Shown here in pieces: positions 1 through 8,712 of a DNA stretch of 64,000 bases. Made by a program: the position numbers and the translations under genes. Within the stretch, counting starts at the first letter, position 1; each line of letters begins with the position of its first letter. Source of the DNA: Streptomyces sp. NRRL F-5126 (GTDB lineage: Bacteria > Actinomycetota > Actinomycetes > Streptomycetales > Streptomycetaceae). Below the pieces are notes generated by a model that saw only the letters and a list, made by a program, of their open reading frames with translations, did not search any database and was not told where the DNA came from. Location of the stretch: positions 124,001 to 188,000 of the forward strand of contig NZ_JOFZ01000016.1 in the NCBI RefSeq assembly GCF_000721265.1. The letters run 5' to 3'.

Positions 1-522
1 GTCGACTCCGGCGAAGTCGACGTAGCAGTGCTGACCGCTCCCTCGGCCGGGCGCTTCACGATCACCGCCGTCGCGGAAGAGGAGATCGTACTGGCGACAC
101 GCGCCGGCCATCCGCTGACCGAGCGGTCGGCCGTACGCCTTGAGGATCTCGATGGCGTGCCGCTCGTGCACTTCTCGCCGGACAACGGCCTCAGCGCCTG
201 GCTCGACCAGTCCTTCGCCCACGCGGGAGTCCACCCGGAGACGGTGATGAGGACATCGGTGACCGCGACGGCACCGCAGCTCGCGGCCGCCGGTCTGGGC
301 ATTGCCGTGTGCCCCGTCAGCGCGGTCAGCCACGGCTTTCCGGGAGCAGTGCGGTCGTTCTCCCCGCGGTGGGTCAGGCAACTGGTGGCGGTGACGCCGG
401 GGGAGCCGGATCCGCTCGTCGCGCGGTTCATCGACGATCTGCGCGGCCATGGCATGAGGGTGCCCGGCGATGTGCGCACTCAGCTCGCACAGGACGGGCC
501 CCAGGACCTGACGCCACGGTGA
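1..522 (+). CDS. LysR-family regulator, C-terminal part (cut by window edge)
   Basis: The reading frame is open from base 1 to the stop at 520-522 and gives 173 residues. They match the effector-binding domain of LysR regulators: an early V-D-V-A-V-L strand, then a segment with P-L-V-H-F, then A-A-G-L-G-I-A-V-C-P, the usual late turn of the periplasmic-binding-like fold. The DNA-binding helix-turn-helix must lie to the left of the window. The target genes cannot be told from this fragment. The convergent XRE-type gene starts its 3' end 76 bases further on. The family call is fairly sure; the effector is unknown. Confidence 0.8.
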   Translation, partial: VDSGEVDVAVLTAPSAGRFTITAVAEEEIVLATRAGHPLTERSAVRLEDLDGVPLVHFSPDNGLSAWLDQSFAHAGVHPETVMRTSVTATAPQLAAAGLGIAVCPVSAVSHGFPGAVRSFSPRWVRQLVAVTPGEPDPLVARFIDDLRGHGMRVPGDVRTQLAQDGPQDLTPR

Positions 523-598
523 TCGGTGCGCTCCGCGTCGTCCTGGTAGCAGGCCGCGTGCGCCCGGCAGGCAGGCCTCGGCCAACAGGCGGGCCCGC

Positions 599-1429
599 TC
601 AGCCGGAGCGCGCCGCCTCCCTGAGACGGACCAGCCTCTCGTGATCGTCCGAGCCCGGCACGGCGTGGTAGATCATCAGCCGCAGCGCGTCGGGTCCGTC
701 GATGGCCAGGTTGTCCCGGGTCAGGGTGACCTCGCCGACCAGCGGGTGGGCGAACCGGACCGGAGGCCGGTCCACCAAGTCGGCGACGGCATGGCGTTCC
801 CACCGTGCGCGAAAACGAGTGCCGCTCGCCGACAACTCGTTGACGAGTTCGCTGGTGCGCTGGTCACCCGCATCGGCGCCGATCGAGGTGCGGAACGAGG
901 CGACCAGGTGATCGGCGACCAGCTCCCAGTCGGCGAACAGCGCGCGCTCGTCCGGATCGAGGAATACCGACAACAGGCGGTTCCGGCCGGGCCGCAGTGC
1001 CGGCGAGAGTGCCCGGGCCATGGCATTCGACGCGAGGACGTCGAAATGCTCGTCCTGCACGAAAGCGGGCAGGTCCAGTGTCAGCAGGAGCTGCCCGATA
1101 CTGGCCGGGACGGTCACCAGCCGGGCATCGTCGACTTGCCTGGCCGGCGGCCGGCCCAGTGCGAGCAGGTGTGCCCTCTCGGTCGGGTCGAGGCGCAGCG
1201 CACGCGCGAGGGATTGCAGCACCTGCTCCGAGGGATTGCGGTCGCGGCCCTGTTCGAGCCGAAGGTAGTAGTTGGAACTGATGCCGGCGAGCAGCGCGAC
1301 CTCTTCGCGTCGCAACCCGGCCACGCGACGTGGTCCCAGTCCCTCAAGCCCGACGGCGCCCGGGGAGACGCGAGCGCGGCACATGCGCAGGTACTCGCCG
1401 AGCAAATTGTTTCCGTGCACACCAGGCAT
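599..1429 (-). CDS. XRE-family regulator with MmyB-like ligand-binding domain
   Basis: 276 residues, ATG start. Residues about 10-75 form an XRE helix-turn-helix with the actinobacterial signature R-V-A-G-L-R-R-E-E-V-A-L-L-A-G and Y-Y-L-R-L-E-Q-G-R. The rest is the MmyB-type PAS-like domain with D-D-A-R-L and D-P-D-E-R. Such proteins are single-component regulators that often sit beside, and repress, an oxidoreductase or hydrolase gene. Here the divergent neighbour is the amidohydrolase starting at 1551, so that gene is the likely target (inference). The 121 bases between them would hold both promoters. Confidence 0.88.
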   Translation of the reverse strand: MPGVHGNNLLGEYLRMCRARVSPGAVGLEGLGPRRVAGLRREEVALLAGISSNYYLRLEQGRDRNPSEQVLQSLARALRLDPTERAHLLALGRPPARQVDDARLVTVPASIGQLLLTLDLPAFVQDEHFDVLASNAMARALSPALRPGRNRLLSVFLDPDERALFADWELVADHLVASFRTSIGADAGDQRTSELVNELSASGTRFRARWERHAVADLVDRPPVRFAHPLVGEVTLTRDNLAIDGPDALRLMIYHAVPGSDDHERLVRLREAARSG

Positions 1430-1550
1430 CCTATGCGTGGGTGACCCTGCCGCTCCCAGGAAGAGCGGGGGTCAGCATCCGCCTTCGGCATCTCCGTAGC
1501 GTTTGTCAGGACATCGGGCACAACACACTGACGGAGAAGGGAAGCGTGCG

Positions 1551-2582
1551 ATGCCGGACACCGAGGGCCGACGCATCATCGCGGTCGAGGAGCACTTCGC
1601 GACCACTCGTTTCTGGGAGCGGACGGCGGACCAGGCGGCATTTCCCGGCGAGGACGCCGAACGGGTGTATTCCCGTAGTTTCATCACCAACGAGTTCATC
1701 AGCCGGCGGCTGACGGATCTGCGAACGCGCCTGGAGGAGATGGACAGGACGGGTATCGACGTGTCGGTGCTCAGCCTCAATCCGCCGGGTGCCCAACTCT
1801 GGTCCGACACCGCGATGGCCACGTCGCTGGCGCGAGAGATGAACGACGTGCTCGCGGACACGGTGGCCGCCCACCCGACCCGGTTCGCCGCGCTCGCCGC
1901 CGTCGCGCCGCAGGACCCCGAGGCGGCGGCCGAGGAGATCCGGCGGACCACCGGGACGCTGGGATTCGGCGGCGTGCTGATCGGCTCGCACACCGGTGGG
2001 CGCTACCTGGACGAGCCGGAGTCCGAACCGATTCTGGCCGCCATCGAGGAGACCGGCAGCACGCTGTACCTGCATCCGCGGATGCCGAGCCCACAGATGC
2101 TGGACCCGTTCAACCCCTACGGTCTGCAACAGGCGATCTGGGGCTTTCAGGCTGAGGCCGCGACGCACGCGATGCGCTTGATCCTCAGTGGTGCTTTTGA
2201 CCGGCATCCCGATCTGCGCATGGTCCTCGGCCATCTCGGCGAGGGCATCCCGTACTGGCTCTGGCGTACGGACAATCTCCACGCCAAGACGTACGCCTGG
2301 GCGCGCGACGTGCTCAACATGGTCAGGCTCGAACTCAAGCCCAGTGAATACTTTCAGCGCAATGTCTGGATCACCACGAGCGGGATGTTCGACCACGACG
2401 CCCTGAACTACTGCCTGGCCAAGGTCGGCGCCGAGCGGGTGCTGTTCGCGGTCGACTATCCCTACGAGGACAGCGACGTCGCCACCGCATTCCTGGCCGG
2501 GGCAGACCTCGACCACGAACAGCGGGCGGCCATCAGCCACCGCAATGCCGAGCGACTGTTCCGCGTGCCGCCCGTCGTGTGA
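1551..2582 (+). CDS. Amidohydrolase, gamma-resorcylate decarboxylase-like
   Basis: 343 residues. ATG 1551 is preferred over GTG 1503 because a GGAGAAGG ribosome site ends about ten bases before it. The fold is the metal-dependent amidohydrolase-2/ACMSD group, with E-E-H-F near residue 13-16, Y-L-H-P-R in the middle, V-L-G-H-L-G-E-G and a late V-D-Y-P-Y-E; these supply the usual metal and catalytic positions. Length and motifs fit 2,3-dihydroxybenzoate or gamma-resorcylate non-oxidative decarboxylases, but the substrate cannot be set from sequence alone. It is divergent from the MmyB-type regulator gene at 599-1429, its probable controller. Confidence 0.85.
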   Translation: MPDTEGRRIIAVEEHFATTRFWERTADQAAFPGEDAERVYSRSFITNEFISRRLTDLRTRLEEMDRTGIDVSVLSLNPPGAQLWSDTAMATSLAREMNDVLADTVAAHPTRFAALAAVAPQDPEAAAEEIRRTTGTLGFGGVLIGSHTGGRYLDEPESEPILAAIEETGSTLYLHPRMPSPQMLDPFNPYGLQQAIWGFQAEAATHAMRLILSGAFDRHPDLRMVLGHLGEGIPYWLWRTDNLHAKTYAWARDVLNMVRLELKPSEYFQRNVWITTSGMFDHDALNYCLAKVGAERVLFAVDYPYEDSDVATAFLAGADLDHEQRAAISHRNAERLFRVPPVV

Positions 2583-2639
2583 CACCGGGCACGAGAACCC
2601 TTCTCGCGTCGGGGACTCCCCGGGGGGCCTCGCGCGGCT

Positions 2640-3554
2640 TCACCGGGGAGGACGGCGCGTCCTGGCGTGACCCGCGGAGGCGGACGCCGCGATGAAGGCT
2701 CGTACGAGGGGACGGTCGTCCCCCTGTCGGGTGGCCATGAAAATCCGACTCACCGTGGCAGGTCCGTCGAGTTCCAGCCTTCGGGCGCCTGCGGTGAGCG
2801 GTGTCGTGACGCTGTACGGCGCGATGGTGACACCGAGGCCGGCCGCGACGAACGTGACGATGGTGTGCCAGTTCGAGCACTCCTGAGCGACCTGGACGTC
2901 GACACCGGCGTTCCGCAACGGCTGCGTGTTCGTGTCGAACGCCTTGGGTCCCGCGGAACGCGGAAAGAGGATCAGAGGGTCGGTGGCCAGCGCTCGCGCG
3001 TGCACCCGGTCGCCCTCGGCGGCCGGATGGTCCGCGGGGACGACGGCGACGAACCGCTCCGATGCCAGGAGCGAGAGATCGATGTCGTCCCGCTTCTCGG
3101 CGTCCCGGACGATTCCCACGTCGGCTGTGCCACGCTCCAAGGCCGCGAGGACGTCGGTGGTGAAGCCGTCCTGCAACTTGACCTGAACCTCGGGGCGGTA
3201 GCGGGAGAATGCGCGGAGGTGCCCGGCGACAATGCCGGTTGCGGAGGTGATGAAGGCGACATCCAAGCGGCCCGTCTCGCCGCGGCCGACGCGCCCGGCC
3301 TCGTCGACGTCGGCAGCCAGTGTGTCCAGGAGGCTCTGAGCCCGTGGCCGGAACGCCGCCCCCGCCTCTGTGAGGCGGACGCTCCGCGAGGTCCGCCGGA
3401 ACAGCTCGACGCCGACGATCTTCTCAAGCTGTCTGATCTGCTGTGACAGGGCGGGCTGAGCGATGTGCAGCCGCTGGGAGGCGTGACCGAAGTGCAGCTC
3501 CTCGGTCAGAGCGAGGAAATACCGCAGATGGCGGAGTTCGATGCGCTGATCCAT
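2640..3554 (-). CDS. LysR-family transcriptional regulator
   Basis: 304 residues, full length for the family. The N-terminal winged helix (residues about 5-65) shows L-R-H-L-R-Y-F-L-A-L-T-E-E-L-H-F and A-Q-P-A-L-S-Q-Q-I-R-Q-L-E. The effector domain follows from about residue 90. A good inverted repeat at 3562-3583 lies just upstream of its ATG, in the gap shared with the divergent acetyltransferase gene. Self-repression together with control of that neighbour is the usual LysR arrangement (inference). Confidence 0.92.
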   Translation of the reverse strand: MDQRIELRHLRYFLALTEELHFGHASQRLHIAQPALSQQIRQLEKIVGVELFRRTSRSVRLTEAGAAFRPRAQSLLDTLAADVDEAGRVGRGETGRLDVAFITSATGIVAGHLRAFSRYRPEVQVKLQDGFTTDVLAALERGTADVGIVRDAEKRDDIDLSLLASERFVAVVPADHPAAEGDRVHARALATDPLILFPRSAGPKAFDTNTQPLRNAGVDVQVAQECSNWHTIVTFVAAGLGVTIAPYSVTTPLTAGARRLELDGPATVSRIFMATRQGDDRPLVRAFIAASASAGHARTRRPPR

Positions 3555-3561
3555 ACGTTGA

Positions 3562-3583
3562 GCTTATTGGTAAGCACCAATGA
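3562..3583. promoter_or_regulatory. Inverted repeat, probable LysR operator
   Basis: Two arms, CTTATTGGT and ACCAATGAG, flank the spacer AAGC. The inner six base pairs (ATTGGT/ACCAAT, 3566-3581) match perfectly and the outer three have one mismatch. The repeat begins eight bases upstream of the LysR start codon and 70 bases before the divergent GNAT gene. Position and dyad symmetry fit a LysR autoregulatory site; binding itself is inferred. Confidence 0.55.
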
Positions 3584-3652
3584 GTGTATTGGACATATGG
3601 GTGAGCGGGGCCGGAGGCTCTGGGGAGCGAAACCTGAAAGGAAGCCCGCCCC

Positions 3653-4144
3653 ATGTCGTACGCCTCCGCCCCCATCGAGGTCTCCTCGATCGCCTCGCAA
3701 AGTGACGCCGACGCGTTCTACACGCTGAACGAGGAGTGGATCTCGCGCCTGTTCACCCTCCAGGACGAGGACCGGGCCGTTCTCGGCGATCCGTTCGGCC
3801 GCATCGTGGCCACGGGAGGCGACGTCCTCGTGGCGCGGGAGCCGGACGGTGGAGCCGCGGTCGGCTGCGTCGCGCTGCTGGCCTACCCGGATGATGTGTT
3901 CGAACTGGCGAAGATGGCCGTCGCTCCCGCCGCGCAAGGACGCGGCATCGGCCGCCTGCTCATAGCCGCGGCGATCGACCGTGCCAGGGCGCTCGGTGGG
4001 ACGCGGCTGTTCCTCGGCACGAACACCAAACTGGCCCCCGCCATCCACCTTTACGAGGAAGCGGGATTCGTCCGGATCGCCCGAGACCGTCTCCCGGTGT
4101 CCGACTACTACGCCCGCGCCGACGTCCTCATGGAACTGACGTGA
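3653..4144 (+). CDS. GNAT-family N-acetyltransferase
   Basis: 163 residues, ATG start preceded by AAGGAAG. The acetyl-CoA pyrophosphate-binding loop is Q-G-R-G-I-G at residues 95-100, after a V-A-P-A-A strand. The C-terminal L-Y-E-E-A-G-F-V-R signature of the fold is present. The acceptor substrate is unknown. It is divergent from the LysR gene at 2640-3554 and probably under its control. Confidence 0.9.
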   Translation: MSYASAPIEVSSIASQSDADAFYTLNEEWISRLFTLQDEDRAVLGDPFGRIVATGGDVLVAREPDGGAAVGCVALLAYPDDVFELAKMAVAPAAQGRGIGRLLIAAAIDRARALGGTRLFLGTNTKLAPAIHLYEEAGFVRIARDRLPVSDYYARADVLMELT

Positions 4145-4298
4145 ACGCCCGGCTCGCCGCTGCGGCATGAGAAGAATTTATGGCAACTCTTCCATCTATC
4201 GATGATCCGACGGGAAGGGCGGGTCGCCCCGCGGGCGTTGGACTCTGAGACGAGGACGGGTGCACCGCCTGTCCCGCGGACCATGCGTGGAGCGCTCG

Positions 4299-5027
4299 AT
4301 GCCGTATTCATTGAAGGACAAGCACGTTCTGATCGTGGGGGGTGGCTCTGACATCGCCGCCGCCCTGGCCGGTGACCTCCTCCGCGAAGGCGCAGGGGTC
4401 ACGCTCGCGGGCCGGAACGCCGAGAAGACGACCGCCGCGGCGAAGGCCATCGGGGACGCCGTACGGCCCATCGCACTGGACCTCTCGGACGAGGAATCGA
4501 TCGGGGCGGCCGCGGATCAGGTCAGGGCCGCGGGCGGACTCGACCATCTCGTCAGCGCCGCCACGGAGCGGGGCAACGCGCCGGTCCGCTCCCTTGAGCG
4601 CCGCGCCCTGCTCGCAGCCTTCGATGCCAAGGTCGTGGGCCCGATCCTCCTGGCCAAGCACTTCGCCCCGCTGATCGCCGAGGCGGGTTCGCTGCTGTTC
4701 TTCTCGGGCCTGGCCGCCTGGCGGCCGTCACCCGGGCTCGTCGCGATGGCGGCAACCAACGGCAGCGTGAGCACGCTCGCGTCCGCCCTCGCGGTCGAGT
4801 TGGCGCCCACGCGTGTCAACGCCCTCTCACCCGGCGTGATCGACACCAGCAACTGGGACGCCGTGGTGCCCGACAAGCAGAAGCTGTTCCAGCACATAGC
4901 GGCCTCCGCGCCGGCGCGCCGCGTGGGGGATCCGTCCGATGTGTCGGCTGCCGCCTGCGCGTTGCTGACGAATCCCTACATCACCGGCGAGACCCTCCAC
5001 GTCGACGGGGGAGCGCGCTGGTCCTGA
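4299..5027 (+). CDS. SDR-family oxidoreductase lacking the usual catalytic Tyr-Lys
   Basis: 242 residues. ATG 4299 is chosen over an earlier in-frame start because similarity to the Rossmann fold begins at once and GGAG precedes it. The cofactor loop reads G-G-G-S-D-I-A. A late V-N-A-L-S-P-G-V-I-D-T and the C-terminal G-E-T-L-H-V-D-G-G are typical of classical SDRs. Where YxxxK is expected, the sequence reads M-A-A-T-N, so the normal proton-relay residues are missing. It may act by another mechanism or bind NADP without classical catalysis. A second NADP-binding gene follows after 52 bases, probably in one transcript. Confidence 0.85.
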   Translation: MPYSLKDKHVLIVGGGSDIAAALAGDLLREGAGVTLAGRNAEKTTAAAKAIGDAVRPIALDLSDEESIGAAADQVRAAGGLDHLVSAATERGNAPVRSLERRALLAAFDAKVVGPILLAKHFAPLIAEAGSLLFFSGLAAWRPSPGLVAMAATNGSVSTLASALAVELAPTRVNALSPGVIDTSNWDAVVPDKQKLFQHIAASAPARRVGDPSDVSAAACALLTNPYITGETLHVDGGARWS

Positions 5028-5079
5028 CCCGACAGCGCGACACAGGCAAAGAACGCCAACACATCAAGGAGCACTCACC

Positions 5080-5703
5080 ATGAGCAGTATCAGCATCATC
5101 GGTCTCGGGCAGATGGCCCGCGTTCTCGCCGACCGCGCGCTCGACGGCGGAAACACCGTGGAGGTCATCGGCCGTGACGCGGCCAAGGCCGCGGAGGTGG
5201 CCGGCGCTCTCGGCCGCGGCGCCACCGCGGGAACGGTGGGCGCGGCCCCGGCCGGGGACATCGTCATTCTCGCAGTGCCCCACGGGAGCGCCGTGCCGCT
5301 CGTCGGCCAGTACGGGGACGCGCTGGCCGGCAAGGTCGTCGTCGACATCACGAACCCTTTCAACTCCAGCGCCACCGGGGTCGTCACCCCCGACGGCACC
5401 TCCGTCGCGCGGGAGGTCGCCAAGGCCGCTCCGGCGAGCGTCCACGTCGTGAAGGCGTTCAACACCGTCTTCGGTCATGTCCTGGCCCAGCGGCGCCCGC
5501 TCGACGTGTTCATCGCCGGTGACGATGCGCGGGCCAAGGCGAGCACGTCGGCGTTCATCGAGAGCATCGGACTGCGCGCCATGGACACCGGCGGCCTGGA
5601 GATGGCGCAGTGGCTTGAGGGGGCGGGCGTGCTGATGATGGGCCTGGGACGCCAGGGCGTGGGGAACTACGACTTCTCCCTCGGCGTCAGCATTGCCGCC
5701 TGA
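5080..5703 (+). CDS. NADP-binding oxidoreductase (F420-dependent NADP reductase-like)
   Basis: 207 residues with AAGGAG eleven bases upstream of the ATG. The N-terminal dinucleotide loop is I-I-G-L-G-Q-M-A-R. V-V-D-I-T-N-P-F-N and H-V-V-K-A-F-N-T-V are hallmarks of the F420-dependent NADP reductase/NAD-binding family. F420 or plain NADP use cannot be separated from sequence alone. It probably shares a transcript with the SDR gene before it. Confidence 0.85.
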   Translation: MSSISIIGLGQMARVLADRALDGGNTVEVIGRDAAKAAEVAGALGRGATAGTVGAAPAGDIVILAVPHGSAVPLVGQYGDALAGKVVVDITNPFNSSATGVVTPDGTSVAREVAKAAPASVHVVKAFNTVFGHVLAQRRPLDVFIAGDDARAKASTSAFIESIGLRAMDTGGLEMAQWLEGAGVLMMGLGRQGVGNYDFSLGVSIAA

Positions 5704-5729
5704 GCGCCACCGCGTTCACGGGGTTCGCG

Positions 5730-6209
5730 TCAGCCGCCCGCGAGGGAGGTCGCACGCACGCCCGCCGACGCACGCCTGCGCCGCCTGCGCAGCAGCACCA
5801 CGACGAGCGCGAAGACCTGGAGTACGAGTTCCAGACCCGGTAGGTCGGCGGTCACCTCGGAGTGGACGTGCCCGGAGCAGCGGATCGTGCCGGCGGGCTC
5901 GCCGTCGTCGCCGAGCATGGTCTGCTCCCGGCCACCCGCCGCGGTCTGCCGGAAGCGGACGGTCCGCCCCGAGCACGTCAGGTGCCACTCGTGGCGTACC
6001 CGGTCCGTGGCCGCGACGGCGTTCCCGCCGGCGTCGAGCAGTTCGTAGACCCCACTGAAGCGATGCGTGCGGACGACGTAATCGACGCCGTTCAGTGTGA
6101 AGCGCGCACCGATGCGGCCTCTCGGCAACGAGAACGTCGTCAGCGCCCGGCCGTCCTCGGTGAGCTCGTACTCCTGGTTCGCCAGCTTGGTCTTCTTCGC
6201 CTGCAACAT
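5730..6209 (-). CDS. Hypothetical protein, possibly LURP-one/tubby-like
   Basis: 159 residues from ATG 6209; a longer in-frame start at 6251 adds a tail of poor composition. The sequence alternates short beta-type strands (Y-E-L-T-E-D-G, R-I-G-A-R-F-T-L-N-G, Y-V-V-R-T-H-R-F-S-G-V-Y-E-L-L-D) and ends with a hydrophobic helix, L-E-L-V-L-Q-V-F-A-L-V-V-V-L-L, followed by an arginine run. That layout recalls the scramblase/LURP-one fold with its central C-terminal helix, but the match is by eye only. It is convergent with the gene ending at 5703 and divergent from the sensor kinase at 6307. Confidence 0.6.
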   Translation of the reverse strand: MLQAKKTKLANQEYELTEDGRALTTFSLPRGRIGARFTLNGVDYVVRTHRFSGVYELLDAGGNAVAATDRVRHEWHLTCSGRTVRFRQTAAGGREQTMLGDDGEPAGTIRCSGHVHSEVTADLPGLELVLQVFALVVVLLRRRRRRASAGVRATSLAGG

Positions 6210-6306
6210 GACCTCATTGCAGCATCGGACCGGTGGCCGCACCCATGCCATCTGTCATGCACGGCCGGGTGGCAACCGAACGGCGGCAGGAGAAGCGGCC
6301 GGTAGC

Positions 6307-7515
6307 ATGACCGTCGTGGGTGCACATGATCCGGACGAGTTCTCCGCCGGCCAGTGGCCGGACTGGAGTTTCTGGAAGGACCGGCCGGACAGCGCCAGGG
6401 GCATCGGCCGGGGCCGTGCGGCCGTCGCCACGGCCACCGCTCTGGCCTCGCTCACCTTGATCGCCCGGGCGGAGGACATCGCGCACGGCACCGCCCCCGC
6501 CCTGCTCACCTCGCTCGCCATCGGCCTCGTCGCCTGCTACGGCGTCGGCTGCATGCTCGCGCCCTGGTACGGGCCGATGGCGCTGCGTCGCGGACGCGTC
6601 GCCATCGTGGCCGTGCTGTTCCTGCTCGGGGCCGCACCCGCCGTGCTCCTCGCGGCGCCGTACTACCTGACCGATCTGACCTACGCGCTCTCCATCGGCC
6701 TCATGCTGCTGCCCCTGCGCCGCGCGCTGCTGCTCGGGCTCGCCACGGTGCTGGCACAGATCGTCTGGATGCGCACCGCCCAGGGCGAGGTGGCGTGGGC
6801 GCAGGTGGCCATCCTCGTCGGGGTGAGCGCCGCACTCGGCACCGTCTTCGCGCTCAACTTCACGATCGGCCACCTGCGGGCCGCGCGGGAGCAGGTCAAG
6901 AGGCTGGCCGTGAACCAGGAGCGGGAGCGGGTCGCCAGGGACATGCACGACGTCCTCGGCCACAGCCTCTCCACGATGACCGTCAAACTGGGGCTGACGC
7001 GGCGCATCCTGGAGTCCTCGGGAGACGTGGCCCTCGCCGTCGGCGAGGTCACCGAGCTCGAGAACATGGCCCGCACGGCGCTGTCCGACGTGCGGGCCAC
7101 CATCTCGAACTACCGCACCCTGTCGCTCGACAGCGAGCTCGCCGGCGCCCGGATGGCGCTGCGTGCCGCCGGCGTACGCGCCGATCTCCCGGCCGGGACC
7201 GGCGCCGTGCGCGCCGGACTGCGCGAGGTGTTCGGCTACGTCGTGCGCGAGGCGGTCACCAATGTGCTGCGCCACTCCGACGCCGAACTGTGCACCGTCC
7301 GCGTCGGGCCCGACTGGGTCGAGGTCACCGACAACGGCGCTTTCACCGGCGGGGCGAGCGCCGGAAACGGCCTCACCGGCCTCACCGAACGGCTGGCCGC
7401 CGTGTCGGGCACCCTCGAACACGGACCTGCCCCCGGTGGCGGGTTCCGGGTCGTCGCCCGCGGGCCGGCCACGGCGACCGGCCCCGCACCTTCCCGGGAG
7501 GACGAGCCGACATGA
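6307..7515 (+). CDS. Two-component sensor histidine kinase (DesK/NarX type)
   Basis: 402 residues from ATG 6307. Four to five membrane segments lie between about residues 45 and 185. The phosphoacceptor region R-D-M-H-D-V-L-G-H-S follows, with His214 as the likely site. The N box reads E-A-V-T-N-V-L-R-H-S, and the ATPase domain ends with G-G-G-F-R-V. HisKA_3 kinases of this kind sense membrane or cell-wall stress. The stop overlaps the start of the response regulator gene (ATGA), so the two are translationally coupled. Confidence 0.92.
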   Translation: MTVVGAHDPDEFSAGQWPDWSFWKDRPDSARGIGRGRAAVATATALASLTLIARAEDIAHGTAPALLTSLAIGLVACYGVGCMLAPWYGPMALRRGRVAIVAVLFLLGAAPAVLLAAPYYLTDLTYALSIGLMLLPLRRALLLGLATVLAQIVWMRTAQGEVAWAQVAILVGVSAALGTVFALNFTIGHLRAAREQVKRLAVNQERERVARDMHDVLGHSLSTMTVKLGLTRRILESSGDVALAVGEVTELENMARTALSDVRATISNYRTLSLDSELAGARMALRAAGVRADLPAGTGAVRAGLREVFGYVVREAVTNVLRHSDAELCTVRVGPDWVEVTDNGAFTGGASAGNGLTGLTERLAAVSGTLEHGPAPGGGFRVVARGPATATGPAPSREDEPT

Positions 7516-8117
7516 TCCGTGTCCTGCTGGCCGACGACCAGGCGCTCGTACTGGGAGCCCTGGCATCCGTGCTCAGGCTGGAGCCCGACATCGACGTGGT
7601 CGCAGAGCTGGGCACCGGCACCGAGGTGCTGCCCGCCGCGCAACGGACCCAGCCCGACATCGCCTTGCTCGACGTGCAGATGCCAGGCCGGGACGGGCTG
7701 GCCGTCGCCGCCGATCTCCAGCGGGCGCTGCCGGGCTGCCGCACCATCATCTGCACGACCTTCAGCAGGCCCGGCTACCTCGCGCGGGCGATGTCCGCGG
7801 GCGCCGCCGGGTACGTCGTGAAGGACTCCCCGCCGGAGCAGCTGATCGACGCGATCCGGCGCGTCCACGCCGGCCTGCGCTTCGTGGACCCGGCCCTCGC
7901 CGCGGAAGCGCTGGCCGGCGGGGCGAGCCCGCTGACCGCACGAGAGGCGGACGTGCTGCGCGCCGCCGCGGAGGGCGGGACCGTGGCCGACATCGCCAGA
8001 GCGCTACGGCTCTCGCAGGGCACCGTGCGCAACCATCTCTCGTCGGCGATCGGCAAGACGCGGGCGCGTACCCGCGCCGAGGCGGCGCGGCTCGCCGAGG
8101 CCAACGGCTGGCTGTGA
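7512..8117 (+). CDS. LuxR/NarL-family response regulator
   Basis: 201 residues. The receiver domain has acidic D-D at residues 8-9, the phosphoacceptor Asp54 in L-L-D-V-Q-M-P-G-R-D-G, and V-K-D-S-P with the conserved lysine. The LuxR helix-turn-helix near the C terminus contains L-T-A-R-E-A-D-V-L and G-T-V-R-N-H-L. It is the cognate partner of the kinase encoded immediately upstream (four-base overlap). Targets are not evident; no transporter gene follows on the same strand. Confidence 0.93.
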   Translation: MIRVLLADDQALVLGALASVLRLEPDIDVVAELGTGTEVLPAAQRTQPDIALLDVQMPGRDGLAVAADLQRALPGCRTIICTTFSRPGYLARAMSAGAAGYVVKDSPPEQLIDAIRRVHAGLRFVDPALAAEALAGGASPLTAREADVLRAAAEGGTVADIARALRLSQGTVRNHLSSAIGKTRARTRAEAARLAEANGWL

Positions 8118-8135
8118 CCCGGGCCGTAGAGGCAG

Positions 8136-8157
8136 GACCGTTTCGGTGGGAACGGTC
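8136..8157. promoter_or_regulatory. Dyad GACCGTTTC...GGAACGGTC, probable MarR operator
   Basis: A 22-base imperfect palindrome centred in TTTCGGTGGGAAC lies 18 bases upstream of the MarR start codon. Its core GTTTCGGTGGGAAC recurs twice before the SnoaL-like gene (8713-8743). Promoter-proximal position and recurrence point to the MarR protein encoded at 8176 as the binder (inference). Confidence 0.6.
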
Positions 8158-8175
8158 AGCTGTTAGGTTTCCCGG

Positions 8176-8655
8176 ATGAGGAAAGGACCTGCCGCGCGGG
8201 GCGCCGGCGCGGACGAGCCACTCGGCTTCGTGATCGCTTCGACGGGCAATGCGGCGGCGCTCGCGTTCGAGTCGGCCCTGGCCGCCGAGGGCCTGCTTCC
8301 CCGCCACTTCGCCGTGCTGCGCGGGCTGCGTGACGGCGAGGAGCACGCACAGCAGCAGCTGGCCTCCTCGCTCGGCATCCCGGCAAGCCGTCTGGTGGGG
8401 TTGCTCGCGCTGCTGATCGAGAGAGGCCTGGTGGAGCGGCGCGAGTCGCCGGCCGATGCCCGGGTGAAACTGGTCAGCCTGCGTGAGGAGGGCCTCAGGG
8501 AGCTGGAGAAGCTGATCCGGCTCGCGGGCGCCTCGGAGAAGCGGCTGACCGCTGGGCTGACGGCCGAGGACCGTTCGGAGCTGCGCAGGCTGCTCGGCAT
8601 CGTCTACGCCAATGTCGCCGTCGAGCCCGAAGGGCGGCCCGTCAGGGCCTGGTGA
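8176..8655 (+). CDS. MarR-family transcriptional regulator
   Basis: 159 residues, ATG start. The winged helix-turn-helix covers residues about 30-100, with Q-Q-L-A-S-S-L-G-I-P-A-S-R-L-V-G-L as helices 3-4 and the wing V-E-R-R-E-S-P-A-D-A-R-V-K-L-V-S-L. Dimerisation helices flank it. A matching dyad is in its own promoter and two copies precede the next gene, so it probably represses itself and the SnoaL-like gene. The ligand is unknown. Confidence 0.92.
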   Translation: MRKGPAARGAGADEPLGFVIASTGNAAALAFESALAAEGLLPRHFAVLRGLRDGEEHAQQQLASSLGIPASRLVGLLALLIERGLVERRESPADARVKLVSLREEGLRELEKLIRLAGASEKRLTAGLTAEDRSELRRLLGIVYANVAVEPEGRPVRAW

Positions 8656-8712
8656 GCGGGCCGTCGGCCCGGGTTTTCCCTGATTCGGTGGCACCCGGGA
8701 CTTGCAGAAATC

